Shown: positions 1 to 7,118 of the stretch, piece after piece
Numbering within the stretch: the first letter of the stretch is position 1
How the letters are laid out: each line of letters opens with the position of its first letter
Assembly (NCBI RefSeq): GCF_900541605.1
Contig: NZ_UQKJ01000005.1
Location: 1 to 37,145, forward strand
Origin: an uncultured Dialister sp.
GTDB lineage: Bacteria; Bacillota; Negativicutes; Veillonellales; Dialisteraceae
Length of the DNA: 37,145 nucleotides
Direction of reading: 5' to 3'
The notes under the pieces: model-generated
Database searches by the model: none
Told to the model about the DNA's origin: nothing
What the model saw: only the letters and a program-made list of their open reading frames with translations
Translations under genes and position numbers: made by a program

Positions 1-1329
1 ATTCAGCCGTTTCGGGAATTCGGGAATATTTCCCGGAGCGATGGAAAACCCCGCCGCCATCTTGTGGCCTCCGAACTGAAGGAGCAGATCCGACTGCCTG
101 GAAAGGGCTTCGTAAATATTGAAAGCCGGAATGCTGCGGCAGGAGCCTTTCCCCACCCCATTCCGAATGGTGATGACAAATACGGGGCGGTGGTAAATTT
201 CCAGGATCCTCGACGCTACAATGCCGATGACCCCGGGGTGCCAGTCTTTACCGTCCACCACAAAGGCCATGTCCTTATCCATGTGAAGCTCCGCAATCCG
301 CTCCCTGGCCTGGTCAAAAATATCTCTTTCAATGGTCTGCCGGGCCACATTGGTCTCACACAGCTTCTGGGCCAGAGACTCCGCCTCTTCCATGGAGTCC
401 GTGGTCATGAGCTTTACCCCTTCACTGGCCTGGGCAATACGGCCGGCCGCATTAAGCCTTGGCGCCAGGCCAAAGGATACCTGGTCTGCCCTTTTGATTT
501 CTTTCGTATCCTCATGAACAATGCCGGAAGCCTTCAGAAGCGCCGCCAGTCCTTTGACCGGGGTATGGAGGAACCGCTTCATTCCTTCCTTCACAATAAT
601 CCGATTTTCCCCGGTCAGGGACACCACATCCGCAATGGTCCCCAGAGCTGCCAGCTCCACGGTACCGTCGTAATCATGGCCTTCCCGTTTCATATAGAGG
701 GCCCGGCACAGGGTATACGCCACTCCGCATCCCGCCAGCTCCTTATAGGGATAATGGCAGTCCTTCTGGTGGGGATTGATGACCGCCACACATTGGGGAA
801 GGACATCCGGCGGCGTATGGTGGTCTGTCACAATGATATCGAGCCCCTTCGGTGCCTCCGCAATAAGGTCTGCAGAACTGATGCCGCAGTCCACGGTAAT
901 GAGGAGTGTGTATCCCTCCCCTGCCAGTTTCTCCAGGGCTTTGCCGTTGAGACCATACCCTTCAGTTTCCCGCTGGGGAATATAGTAACCAACATTTCCA
1001 TGGAGCCCGGTAAGCCCGCGCACCATGATCGATGTGGACGTAATACCATCCACGTCATAATCCCCGTAAATGACAATTTTTTCTCCCCCATCCAGGGCCC
1101 TCGAGATCCGGTCCACGGCTTCCTTCATTCCCTTCATCAGGAAGGGATCTGAAAGATCGGACAGGTCATCGTAAAGGAAATGGGACAGCTTCTCTTCGCT
1201 GTCAATCTCCCGTCGCAGGAGAATCCGGGCCAGCCCCTCCGGAATACGGAAGGATGAAAAAAATCCCGGTATACTTCTTTTTTCACTGCCCTGTGCTTTG
1301 ATGTTCCATTTATAAGTCTGTTTCTCCAT
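1..1329 (-). CDS. recJ: RecJ single-stranded-DNA 5'-3' exonuclease (C-terminal part cut by window edge)
   Basis: The frame is open from an ATG at 1329 to base 1, giving 443 codons; the rest lies outside the window. RecJ degrades single-stranded DNA 5' to 3' in recombination and mismatch/base-excision repair, using two metal ions. Visible motifs are IYGDYDVDGITSTS (motif I, metal-binding aspartates), IVTDHHTPP (the DHH signature) and, close to the window edge, QFGGHKMAAGFSI (the GGHxxAAG motif of the DHHA1 domain). Both domains of the nuclease core are therefore present, and the missing part should be the OB-fold and C-terminal regions. The start follows a GAGG sequence 7 bases upstream. Upstream on the same strand lies a cluster of GATAAT repeats. 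Confidence 0.95.
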   Translation of the reverse strand, partial: MEKQTYKWNIKAQGSEKRSIPGFFSSFRIPEGLARILLRREIDSEEKLSHFLYDDLSDLSDPFLMKGMKEAVDRISRALDGGEKIVIYGDYDVDGITSTSIMVRGLTGLHGNVGYYIPQRETEGYGLNGKALEKLAGEGYTLLITVDCGISSADLIAEAPKGLDIIVTDHHTPPDVLPQCVAVINPHQKDCHYPYKELAGCGVAYTLCRALYMKREGHDYDGTVELAALGTIADVVSLTGENRIIVKEGMKRFLHTPVKGLAALLKASGIVHEDTKEIKRADQVSFGLAPRLNAAGRIAQASEGVKLMTTDSMEEAESLAQKLCETNVARQTIERDIFDQARERIAELHMDKDMAFVVDGKDWHPGVIGIVASRILEIYHRPVFVITIRNGVGKGSCRSIPAFNIYEALSRQSDLLLQFGGHKMAAGFSIAPGNIPEFPKRLN

Positions 1330-1366
1330 ATAACGTCCTCAATTCATACTTATTTTCCTGTTTATT

Positions 1367-1411
1367 TTATCACTTCTCATTATCATTTGCCACGATAAGA
1401 TTATCATTATC
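1367..1411 (-). promoter_or_regulatory. GATAAT-repeat cluster, possible Fur-type operator upstream of recJ
   Basis: Read on the minus strand, 1411-1394 is GATAATGATAATCTTATC. It is followed by another GATAAT (1384-1379) and a TGATAA (1372-1367). GATAAT hexamers in tandem with an inverted copy are the classic composition of Fur boxes; 13 consecutive bases match the E. coli consensus, but the third hexamer is shifted. The cluster lies 38-82 bases upstream of the recJ start. Since GATAAT also resembles a -10 element, some copies may be promoter sequence. Confidence 0.4.
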
Positions 1412-1621
1412 AATGAGAAAGGAAGGAAGATAAGAGCCCGGACGGAATTATCCCGCGGGCCCCATGAAAGTACCCATGCGGCCAGGTGTACATTGGGAAG
1501 ATTCGGGGACTTTCAGCTGCCGGAAATCCCCCTGTAGAGGTACACATGCCCCATGGGTACCACAGGGCACACCTGCCAATGTCCAAAGAGGTCCCCCAAG
1601 GGAGCCTCGCTGTGTCTCCAA
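1412..1621. other. Gene-free stretch with nested inverted repeats
   Basis: No credible gene was seen between the recJ upstream region and the terminator of the next gene. Perfect arms GTACCCATG (1470-1478) and CATGGGTAC (1552-1560) enclose shorter complementary pairs (TGTAC/GTACA) and an inner GGGGACTTTC/GGAAATCCCC hairpin, so the stretch could fold into one long branched hairpin. Confidence 0.4.
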
Positions 1622-1648
1622 TAAAAAACAGCGCTCCGAAGAGCGCTG
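1622..1648 (-). terminator. Intrinsic terminator of the YbjN-like gene
   Basis: On the minus strand an 8-bp perfect stem, CAGCGCTC/GAGCGCTG with a TTCG loop, is followed by six T residues. It lies 15 bases after the stop codon of the gene ending at 1663. Confidence 0.9.
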
Positions 1649-1662
1649 CGGGGCCAGGAAAA

Positions 1663-2109
1663 TTATTCCCAGGCTTCTTTCATGATGTTTTTGTATTCCG
1701 TATTCAGGTGATCCACCACCACATCCAGAACGACGCGGACAATTTCCGGATCGAAGCTGTCATTGGTGCTGGGCAGGCAGCAGTCCAGGAACAGGGAGCC
1801 ATCTTCTGCTACCACATATTTGAAGACTTTGTAGCTTCTGTTCAATGTATTGATATATTCCAGGAACCGGGTCTTATTGCTGTCCTTTACGAGCTGGCTT
1901 CCTACCTGTACACGGATAATCGTGTAAATGGTATTGTCCGTAATGATGCCCATGGGAATGGTCTGGCCTTCTACTTTGATATTGGACTGGAATACGATGG
2001 TTTCCGCTTCATCCTTCATTTCTTTTTTTACGAAGAAATTCATCTTATTATCGGTAATATACTTTTCAAATTTCTTTGCCTTCAGATTTTCTCTTTTTTC
2101 TTCTGCCAT
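1663..2109 (-). CDS. YbjN-domain-like protein
   Basis: This is a 148-residue soluble protein without signal peptide or membrane segment. It starts with a Lys/Glu-rich helix, followed by alternating strands and helices with the pattern MGIITDNTIYTIIRVQVG, FLEYINTLNRSYKVFKYVV and a C-terminal helix, which resembles the YbjN / type III secretion chaperone-like fold. Its molecular role is unknown. The start follows AAGGTGG on the minus strand at suitable spacing. It is monocistronic with its own terminator. The family call rests on overall pattern, not on a catalytic motif. Confidence 0.6.
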   Translation of the reverse strand: MAEEKRENLKAKKFEKYITDNKMNFFVKKEMKDEAETIVFQSNIKVEGQTIPMGIITDNTIYTIIRVQVGSQLVKDSNKTRFLEYINTLNRSYKVFKYVVAEDGSLFLDCCLPSTNDSFDPEIVRVVLDVVVDHLNTEYKNIMKEAWE

Positions 2110-2130
2110 TTCTTATCCACCTTCCATTAA

Positions 2131-2156
2131 ACAATAGGAGCTGCTCCATTTATTGT
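2131..2156 (-). promoter_or_regulatory. Inverted repeat overlapping the putative -10 of the YbjN-like gene
   Basis: Arms ACAATAGGAGC and GCTCCATTTATTGT form an interrupted palindrome 22-47 bases upstream of the YbjN-like start. On the minus strand it overlaps a possible -10 TACAAT. It could be an operator or a leader hairpin. Confidence 0.35.
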
Positions 2157-2164
2157 AACCTGCC

Positions 2165-2193
2165 TTGCCATTTATTTCCACTTTGATTATGAT
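2165..2193 (+). promoter_or_regulatory. Promoter of tadA
   Basis: TTGCCA, a 17-base spacer and TATGAT form a near-consensus sigma-A-type promoter about 50 bases before the tadA start. A TTGCAGG/CCTGCAA hairpin with a 3-base loop (2208-2224) follows in the leader, just before the AAGGAG ribosome binding site. Confidence 0.6.
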
Positions 2194-2242
2194 ATTTTCA
2201 TAAGCTTTTGCAGGATTCCTGCAAGGGAATAAGGAGTATACC

Positions 2243-2692
2243 ATGACCGATTCAGAATACATGCAGTTTGCCCTCAAAGAAGCCCAAAAAGCCGCAGAAG
2301 AAGGAGAAATTCCCATCGGCGCCGTCCTTGTCTACCGGGACATGGTCATCGCAGCCGGCCACAACCGCAAAGAAACGGACAGGGACCCCACAGCCCATGC
2401 GGAAGTCCTCGTTCTCCGGGAGGGGGCCCACATTCTGGGCAGATGGCGTTTGACGGGGGCCTCTCTTTATGTTACCATAGAGCCATGTCCGATGTGCGCA
2501 GGGGCTCTCCTGAATGCAAGGATTTCGAGACTGGTCTACGGATCTCCCAATCCCCAGTACGGAGCTATAGAATCAAGATTTCACATCACCGGTGAAGGCG
2601 TATTAAACCACACTATGGAAATCACTTCCGGCGTCTGCCGGAAAGAATGCCAGCAGCTGGTAGATTCATTCTTCAACTCGAAAAGAGGATAA
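2243..2692 (+). CDS. tadA: tRNA-specific adenosine deaminase TadA
   Basis: The product is 149 residues, normal for TadA, which deaminates A34 of tRNA-Arg(ACG) to inosine in the cytoplasm. The zinc site is visible: H52 and the proton-shuttling E54 in AHAEVLVLR, and C82 and C85 in PCPMCAGALL. The downstream RISRLVYG segment is also typical of the family. The ATG is preceded by AAGGAG at good spacing. It is the only plus-strand protein gene in the left third and is followed 33 bases later by a tRNA-Ser gene, so the two may be co-transcribed. Confidence 0.95.
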   Translation: MTDSEYMQFALKEAQKAAEEGEIPIGAVLVYRDMVIAAGHNRKETDRDPTAHAEVLVLREGAHILGRWRLTGASLYVTIEPCPMCAGALLNARISRLVYGSPNPQYGAIESRFHITGEGVLNHTMEITSGVCRKECQQLVDSFFNSKRG

Positions 2693-2725
2693 GCCAAAGC
2701 ACTGACAACGGCACCAATTCCATAA

Positions 2726-2814
2726 GGAGCAGTATCGAAGCGGTCATAACGAGGCGGACTCGAAATCCGTTAGCCCTTCGGGGCCCGTGGGTTCGAATCC
2801 CACCTGCTCCGCCA
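2726..2814 (+). tRNA. tRNA-Ser, anticodon CGA
   Basis: The cloverleaf folds by eye. The acceptor stem is GGAGCAG/CTGCTCC and the anticodon stem GCGGA/TCCGT encloses loop CTCGAAA, giving anticodon CGA, which reads UCG. A long class II variable arm has a GCCC/GGGC stem, and the T-arm is GTGGG TTCGAAT CCCAC. The gene encodes its own CCA end. The 89-base length and long variable arm fit serine. Confidence 0.95.
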
Positions 2815-2818
2815 AATG

Positions 2819-2847
2819 CAAAAGCACCCGAAAAGGGTGCTTTTTTG
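2819..2847 (+). terminator. Intrinsic terminator after tRNA-Ser
   Basis: AGCACCC/GGGTGCT stem with a GAAAA loop followed by six T residues, starting about 8 bases after the tRNA CCA end. Confidence 0.9.
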
Positions 2848-2891
2848 ATGGAAATAAATAATAGCCGTCAATACATTGTGCCGGTAGTCAG

Positions 2892-3128
2892 CTATTTTTC
2901 CACCTTCCGTTCAAATCTCCATTTTTGCCGGGCGGCAGGATATTTTTCATGATCCACTTCTGACATAAACATGGAAAGAGGTCTTGCATAAATGCCGAAA
3001 TCACCATAAAGGGCTCTGTAAACCACCAGAAGGTCCCTCGTTTCTGTATGAGTGGCCAGTGTTATGATTTCATAATCGTGGTCCTTGAAATGATGCCAGA
3101 TTTCACCGGCCCTTGGATTTTCTCTCAT
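2892..3128 (-). CDS. DUF1653 domain protein
   Basis: A 78-residue protein beginning MRENPRAGEIWHHFKDHDYE and containing the family's characteristic sequence, with VVYRALYGDFGIYARPLSMF and a C-terminal RFERKVE. DUF1653 proteins are short, soluble and of unknown function. The frame is open further upstream to 3290, but the start at 3128 is chosen because GAGGAG lies 7 bases before it and the family always begins near this point; the upstream extension would read through the terminator of hemL. Confidence 0.85.
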   Translation of the reverse strand: MRENPRAGEIWHHFKDHDYEIITLATHTETRDLLVVYRALYGDFGIYARPLSMFMSEVDHEKYPAARQKWRFERKVEK

Positions 3129-3200
3129 TCCTCTACTCCTCAGTTTCAAGTTATCCATCGTCTGGTACAAACCGGTACTCATGAATGGAATAGGACTGAT

Positions 3201-3293
3201 AAAAAAAGTTGGAATTTGGAGGGAGGAGACCAAAATCCATTTGACCATAACAGGCCAATTGGGTTCCTGATCTTTACTCACAAATCCCAACTT
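3201..3293 (-). terminator. Long-looped terminator of the tetrapyrrole operon
   Basis: On the minus strand, AAGTTGGGATTTG (3293-3281) pairs with CAAATTCCAACTT (3218-3206), 13 bp with one G-U, followed by seven T residues. The 62-base loop is unusually large and can itself fold (CAGG/CCTG). It starts 7 bases after the hemL stop. Confidence 0.65.
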
Positions 3294-3299
3294 CTATAT

Positions 3300-4598
3300 T
3301 TATGCTTTAGCTGCGGCTTCCATGGCTTTATCTGCTGCTTTGATGGTCTTTTCTATGTCTTCGTCACTGTGGGCATAGGACATGAAGAGTGTCTCAAAGG
3401 GAGATGGTGCCAGATAAATGTGCTGGTCCAGCATGGAAAGGAACCAGGCTTTGAACTGGTCCCTGTTTGCTGCGCAGGCATCGGTGTAGTTCAGCACGTC
3501 CTTTTCCGAGAAGAAGATGCCAAACATGGAGCCGGACTGATGGCAGATAAGGGGAACTCCCTTTCTGTCGGCCGCTTCTTTCCAGCCCGCCAGAAGGGTT
3601 CTTGTCTTTTCTTCAAGAATCTTATCAAAGTTCGGGATGGCCATCATCTGCTTCAGGGTTTCAATGCCCGCAGTGACTGCCAGAGGATTGCCGGAAAGGG
3701 TACCGGCCTGGTAGACAGCACCTTCCGGAGTGATGCAGTTCATGATTTCTTTCCGTCCGCCATAGGCTGCTGCCGGAAGTCCACCACCGATGATTTTGCC
3801 AAGACAGGTCATATCGGGATGAATATGGTACCGGGCCTGGGCGCCGTGGAAGGTGGTACGGAAACCGCACATCACTTCATCAAATATGAGGACGGTACCG
3901 TGTTTTTCCGTTTCCTTCCTAAGGGATTCCAGAAATCCGGGAATCGGAGGTACGCAGCACATATTACCGGCTACCGGTTCCACGATGACAGCGGCAATAT
4001 CGTCGCCCTCTTCATCCATGGTCTTTGTAAAGGCTTCGATGTCATTGTAGGGAACCACCACCGTATCTTTGGCGGTACCCTTTGTGACACCGGCACTGTC
4101 GGGGCTGCCGAATGTGGCAGCGCCGGAGCCCGCTTTTACGAGAAGGCTGTCGCCGTGGCCATGGTAGCATCCTTCAAATTTAAGGATTTTATCCCGGCCC
4201 GTATAGCCCCTTGCTGCCCGAAGGGCACTCATGGTGGCTTCGGTACCGGAATTCACCATCCGCATCTTTTCGATGGATGGATACACTTCATGGATAAGTT
4301 TTGCAATTTCTGTTTCCATGAGGGTAGGAGCACCGTAGCTGGTACTCCGTTCTGCAGCTTCCTGAATGGCTTTAATCACCTTCGGATGGGCATGACCCAG
4401 GACCATGGGGCCCCAGGAACCTACGTAATCGATGTACGTATTGCCATCGATGTCTGTAATATGGGAACCATGGGCTTCTTTAATGAAGGGAGGCGGGCAT
4501 CCCATGTGGGGATAGGACCGGACAGGGCTGTTTACCCCGCCGGGCATGTATTTCTTCGCTTCTTCGAAGGCTGCTTTGGATTTGGAAAGGTCGATCAT
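3300..4598 (-). CDS. hemL: Glutamate-1-semialdehyde 2,1-aminomutase
   Basis: HemL converts glutamate-1-semialdehyde to 5-aminolevulinate, the second step of the C5 pathway, using pyridoxal phosphate. The protein is 432 residues, as usual. Motifs include MPGGVNSPVR near the N-terminus, NSGTEATMSALRAARGYTGR (phosphate-binding region), FDEVMCGFR and the lysine of LGKIIGGGLPAAAYGG that binds PLP. An in-frame start at 4622 exists, but the ATG at 4598 is preferred. It overlaps the hemB stop as ATGA and has GGGAGG upstream, which implies translational coupling. It is the last gene of the operon. Confidence 0.95.
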   Translation of the reverse strand: MIDLSKSKAAFEEAKKYMPGGVNSPVRSYPHMGCPPPFIKEAHGSHITDIDGNTYIDYVGSWGPMVLGHAHPKVIKAIQEAAERSTSYGAPTLMETEIAKLIHEVYPSIEKMRMVNSGTEATMSALRAARGYTGRDKILKFEGCYHGHGDSLLVKAGSGAATFGSPDSAGVTKGTAKDTVVVPYNDIEAFTKTMDEEGDDIAAVIVEPVAGNMCCVPPIPGFLESLRKETEKHGTVLIFDEVMCGFRTTFHGAQARYHIHPDMTCLGKIIGGGLPAAAYGGRKEIMNCITPEGAVYQAGTLSGNPLAVTAGIETLKQMMAIPNFDKILEEKTRTLLAGWKEAADRKGVPLICHQSGSMFGIFFSEKDVLNYTDACAANRDQFKAWFLSMLDQHIYLAPSPFETLFMSYAHSDEDIEKTIKAADKAMEAAAKA

Positions 4599-5581
4599 TT
4601 GCCCTGTTCCTCCCTGATCCATTTAGCCACTTCCGGTGCAAAGTAGGAAATGATAATATCAGCGCCGGCCCGCTTCATGCAGAGCAGGGATTCCATGACG
4701 ATTCTCTTCTCATCAATCCATCCTTTGGCAGCAGCTGCCTTGATCATGGAATATTCACCGGATACATTGTAAGTAGCTACAGGGCGGTTGATATGGTCCC
4801 GTACCTGGCGGACAATATCGAGGTAAGCCAGAGCCGGTTTTACCATGATAATATCTGCTCCTTCAGCCAGGTCCAGGTCCACTTCTTTCATAGCCTCCCG
4901 GCTGTTGGCCGGATCCATCTGGTATCCACGGCGGTCACCGAACTGGGGGGCAGAATCGGCAGCATCCCGGAATGGACCATAGTAGCCGGAGGCATATTTT
5001 ACAGCGTAGGACATGATAGATACATTCTGGAGATCATTGGCATCCAGGGTCTCACGAATTTTAGCTACCCGGCCATCCATCATATCGGAAGGAGCCACCA
5101 TATCGGCACCACATTCGGCCTGGGACAGGGCTACTTTTGCCAGGAGTTCCAAGGTAGGATCATTATCTACTTCATGGCCCTTGAGCTTTCCGCAGTGGCC
5201 GCTATTGGTGTACTGGCAGAGGCATACGTCCCCTACGATGACCAGGTCCGGCACCGCTTCTTTGATAGCTTTGATGGCCCTCTGTACAGGGCTCGTCATA
5301 TCCCAGGCAGAGGAACCGATATCATCTTTGTATTCCGGGAGGCCAAAAACTTCTACCGCCGGAATTCCAAGTTTATACACTTCTTCTGCCACTTTCACCG
5401 CATTGTCCACGGAGAGATGGTACTGCCCGGGCATGCTGGGGATTTCTTCCTTAACATTTGTGCCCGGTACTACAAAGATAGGGTATACAAAGTCATTGAT
5501 TTCCAGGGAATTTTCTCTCACCATGGAACGGATGGCTTCCGATCTTCTAAGACGTCTTGGACGAAGGGTATTCAGTTTCAT
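4595..5581 (-). CDS. hemB: Porphobilinogen synthase (5-aminolevulinate dehydratase)
   Basis: HemB condenses two 5-aminolevulinate molecules into porphobilinogen. The 328-residue length is typical. The zinc-type cysteine cluster DVCLCQYTNSGHCG is present, followed by APSDMMDGRV, SYAVKYASGYYGPFRDAA (first Schiff-base lysine) and MVKPALAYLDIV (second Schiff-base lysine). Three cysteines instead of aspartates indicate a zinc-dependent enzyme. Its start overlaps the hemD stop by four bases and its stop overlaps the hemL start, so all three are tightly coupled. Confidence 0.97.
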   Translation of the reverse strand: MKLNTLRPRRLRRSEAIRSMVRENSLEINDFVYPIFVVPGTNVKEEIPSMPGQYHLSVDNAVKVAEEVYKLGIPAVEVFGLPEYKDDIGSSAWDMTSPVQRAIKAIKEAVPDLVIVGDVCLCQYTNSGHCGKLKGHEVDNDPTLELLAKVALSQAECGADMVAPSDMMDGRVAKIRETLDANDLQNVSIMSYAVKYASGYYGPFRDAADSAPQFGDRRGYQMDPANSREAMKEVDLDLAEGADIIMVKPALAYLDIVRQVRDHINRPVATYNVSGEYSMIKAAAAKGWIDEKRIVMESLLCMKRAGADIIISYFAPEVAKWIREEQGK

Positions 5582-6369
5582 TTCTTCTCGACTCCTTTTT
5601 CAATTGCATTGACAAGGCCATCTATCGTATAGATTTCAGAAATGATGGATGGTTCCAGTTTATATTTCCGGCATGTATCGGCCGTAATAGGTCCGATGCA
5701 GGCCAGTGTGATGCCTTTCAGAAGTTCTGTTCTTCCATCGATCTGGTCCATAAGGTTGTAGACCGTAGAGGAACTGGTGAATGTGATGATATCGGCCCCG
5801 TGGTTTGTAAGGACATCCAGAAGTTTTTCCCGGCTTTTTTCGTCAGGTACGGTCTGGTAAGCTTCTACCACGTTCACCGTGCATCCCCGGGCCCTGAGGC
5901 CTTCAGGAAGGACGCTTCTGGCAACCTTTGCACGGGGAATGAGGATTGTTTCATTACCCGAAAGGGATGGTTCCATGACTGCCAGGAGGTTTTCAGCCTT
6001 ATACTTTTCCGGCACCGCATCGGCATGGATGCCGTGGGCCTTGAGCTGCCGAGCCGTAGCCGGCCCGATGGCGCCGATTTTCGCATGGCCAAGGGCTCTC
6101 GTGTCCATTCCCTTTTCATAGAGCCGGTGGAAGAAATAGTCCACCCCGTTCTGGCTGGTAAAAAGAATCCAGTCGTAAGAGGGAAGGTGTTCCAACGCCC
6201 GGTCCATGGATTCATAGCCATCGGAGGGTTTCCTGATAGAAATCGTAGGAATCTCGATAGTTTCAGCGCCTTTTTCATTAAGCACATCCACCAGCCGGGA
6301 AGCCTGGTTCCGGGACCGGGTGACAATGATCCGTTTTCCAAAGAGCGGGCGGTTATCAAACCACCGCAA
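5578..6369 (-). CDS. hemD: Uroporphyrinogen-III synthase, split from CobA
   Basis: HemD cyclises hydroxymethylbilane and inverts ring D to give uroporphyrinogen III. The sequence has the expected layout, with WFDNRPLFGKRIIVTRSRNQAS at the start (first Rossmann half), ILFTSQNGVDYFF, IGAIGPATARQLKAHGI, and the second half ending IITFTSSSTVYNL and LACIGPITADTCRK. The only reasonable start is a TTG at 6369, located inside the end of cobA with GGAAGG just upstream at short spacing. The residues around it resemble the linker of CobA-HemD fusion proteins, so this is probably the second half of an ancestral fusion. Confidence 0.9.
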   Translation of the reverse strand: MRWFDNRPLFGKRIIVTRSRNQASRLVDVLNEKGAETIEIPTISIRKPSDGYESMDRALEHLPSYDWILFTSQNGVDYFFHRLYEKGMDTRALGHAKIGAIGPATARQLKAHGIHADAVPEKYKAENLLAVMEPSLSGNETILIPRAKVARSVLPEGLRARGCTVNVVEAYQTVPDEKSREKLLDVLTNHGADIITFTSSSTVYNLMDQIDGRTELLKGITLACIGPITADTCRKYKLEPSIISEIYTIDGLVNAIEKGVEKK

Positions 6370-7099
6370 TATCCTTCCGAAGGTTCACCATGTCTCCTAC
6401 AATGAAGACAGCTGGAGGCCGGATGCCAAGCCGTTCCACATCCGCTGCTGCTTCCCCAAGGGTAGTAGTAAAGGTTTCCTGGTAAGGCCTTGTCCCCCAG
6501 CGGATAAAGGCTGCCGGCGTGTCTTTACTTCTTCCATACTTCATGAGCTGGTCCGCAATCATTTTCGTATGGCCTACTCCCATAAGGAATATGAGGGTAT
6601 CTACACCGCCGGCCAGTTTATCCCAATGAATGGAAGATTCATTCTTCGTGGGATCTTCATGGCCTGTAATAACAGCAAAGGAGGCCGCCACTTTACGGTG
6701 GGTCACAGGGATTCCTGCATAGGCAGGCGCCGCAATAGCACTCGTTACGCCAGGTACTTCCTCAAAGGGCACACCTGCTTCTTTCAGTACCTCGATTTCC
6801 TCGCCGCCCCGGCCGAAAACGAAGGGGTCCCCGCCCTTCAGACGGGCCACAATATGACCCTGTTTTCCCTTTTCTGCCAGAAGCCTGCTGATTTCCTGCT
6901 GCCTCATGGTATGGCAGCCGGCCTTCTTCCCTACATAAACGTATTCTGCATCGGGTCTCATAAAGCGGAGTATTCTCTTATCCGCCAGGTAGTCCCCTAC
7001 CACTACGTCCGCTTCTTCCAGACACCGTTTCCCTTTAAGTGTCAGAAGTTCCGGATCTCCGGGACCTGCCCCGATCAGGTATACTTTCCCTTGTTTCAT
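6356..7099 (-). CDS. cobA: Uroporphyrinogen-III C-methyltransferase (SUMT)
   Basis: CobA uses two S-adenosylmethionine molecules to make precorrin-2 from uroporphyrinogen III, committing the pathway to siroheme or corrinoids. At 247 residues it is a complete single-domain SUMT. Motifs are YLIGAGPGDPELLTLKG, RLKGGDPFVFGRGGEE, VPGVTSAIAAPAYAGIPVTHR and FLMGVGHT. It ends ...RKDIAVV and then TGA at 6358-6356, while the +1 frame continues directly into HemD. Its spacing to hemC is short (19 bases). Confidence 0.95.
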   Translation of the reverse strand: MKQGKVYLIGAGPGDPELLTLKGKRCLEEADVVVGDYLADKRILRFMRPDAEYVYVGKKAGCHTMRQQEISRLLAEKGKQGHIVARLKGGDPFVFGRGGEEIEVLKEAGVPFEEVPGVTSAIAAPAYAGIPVTHRKVAASFAVITGHEDPTKNESSIHWDKLAGGVDTLIFLMGVGHTKMIADQLMKYGRSKDTPAAFIRWGTRPYQETFTTTLGEAAADVERLGIRPPAVFIVGDMVNLRKDIAVV

Positions 7100-7118
7100 G
7101 TTTATCTCCTCAACTTAT

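Noticed and set aside
3048..4646. 532-codon open frame on the plus strand
   Set aside because: It is the antisense shadow of hemL (conserved motifs on the minus strand), with no recognisable domain or ribosome binding site.
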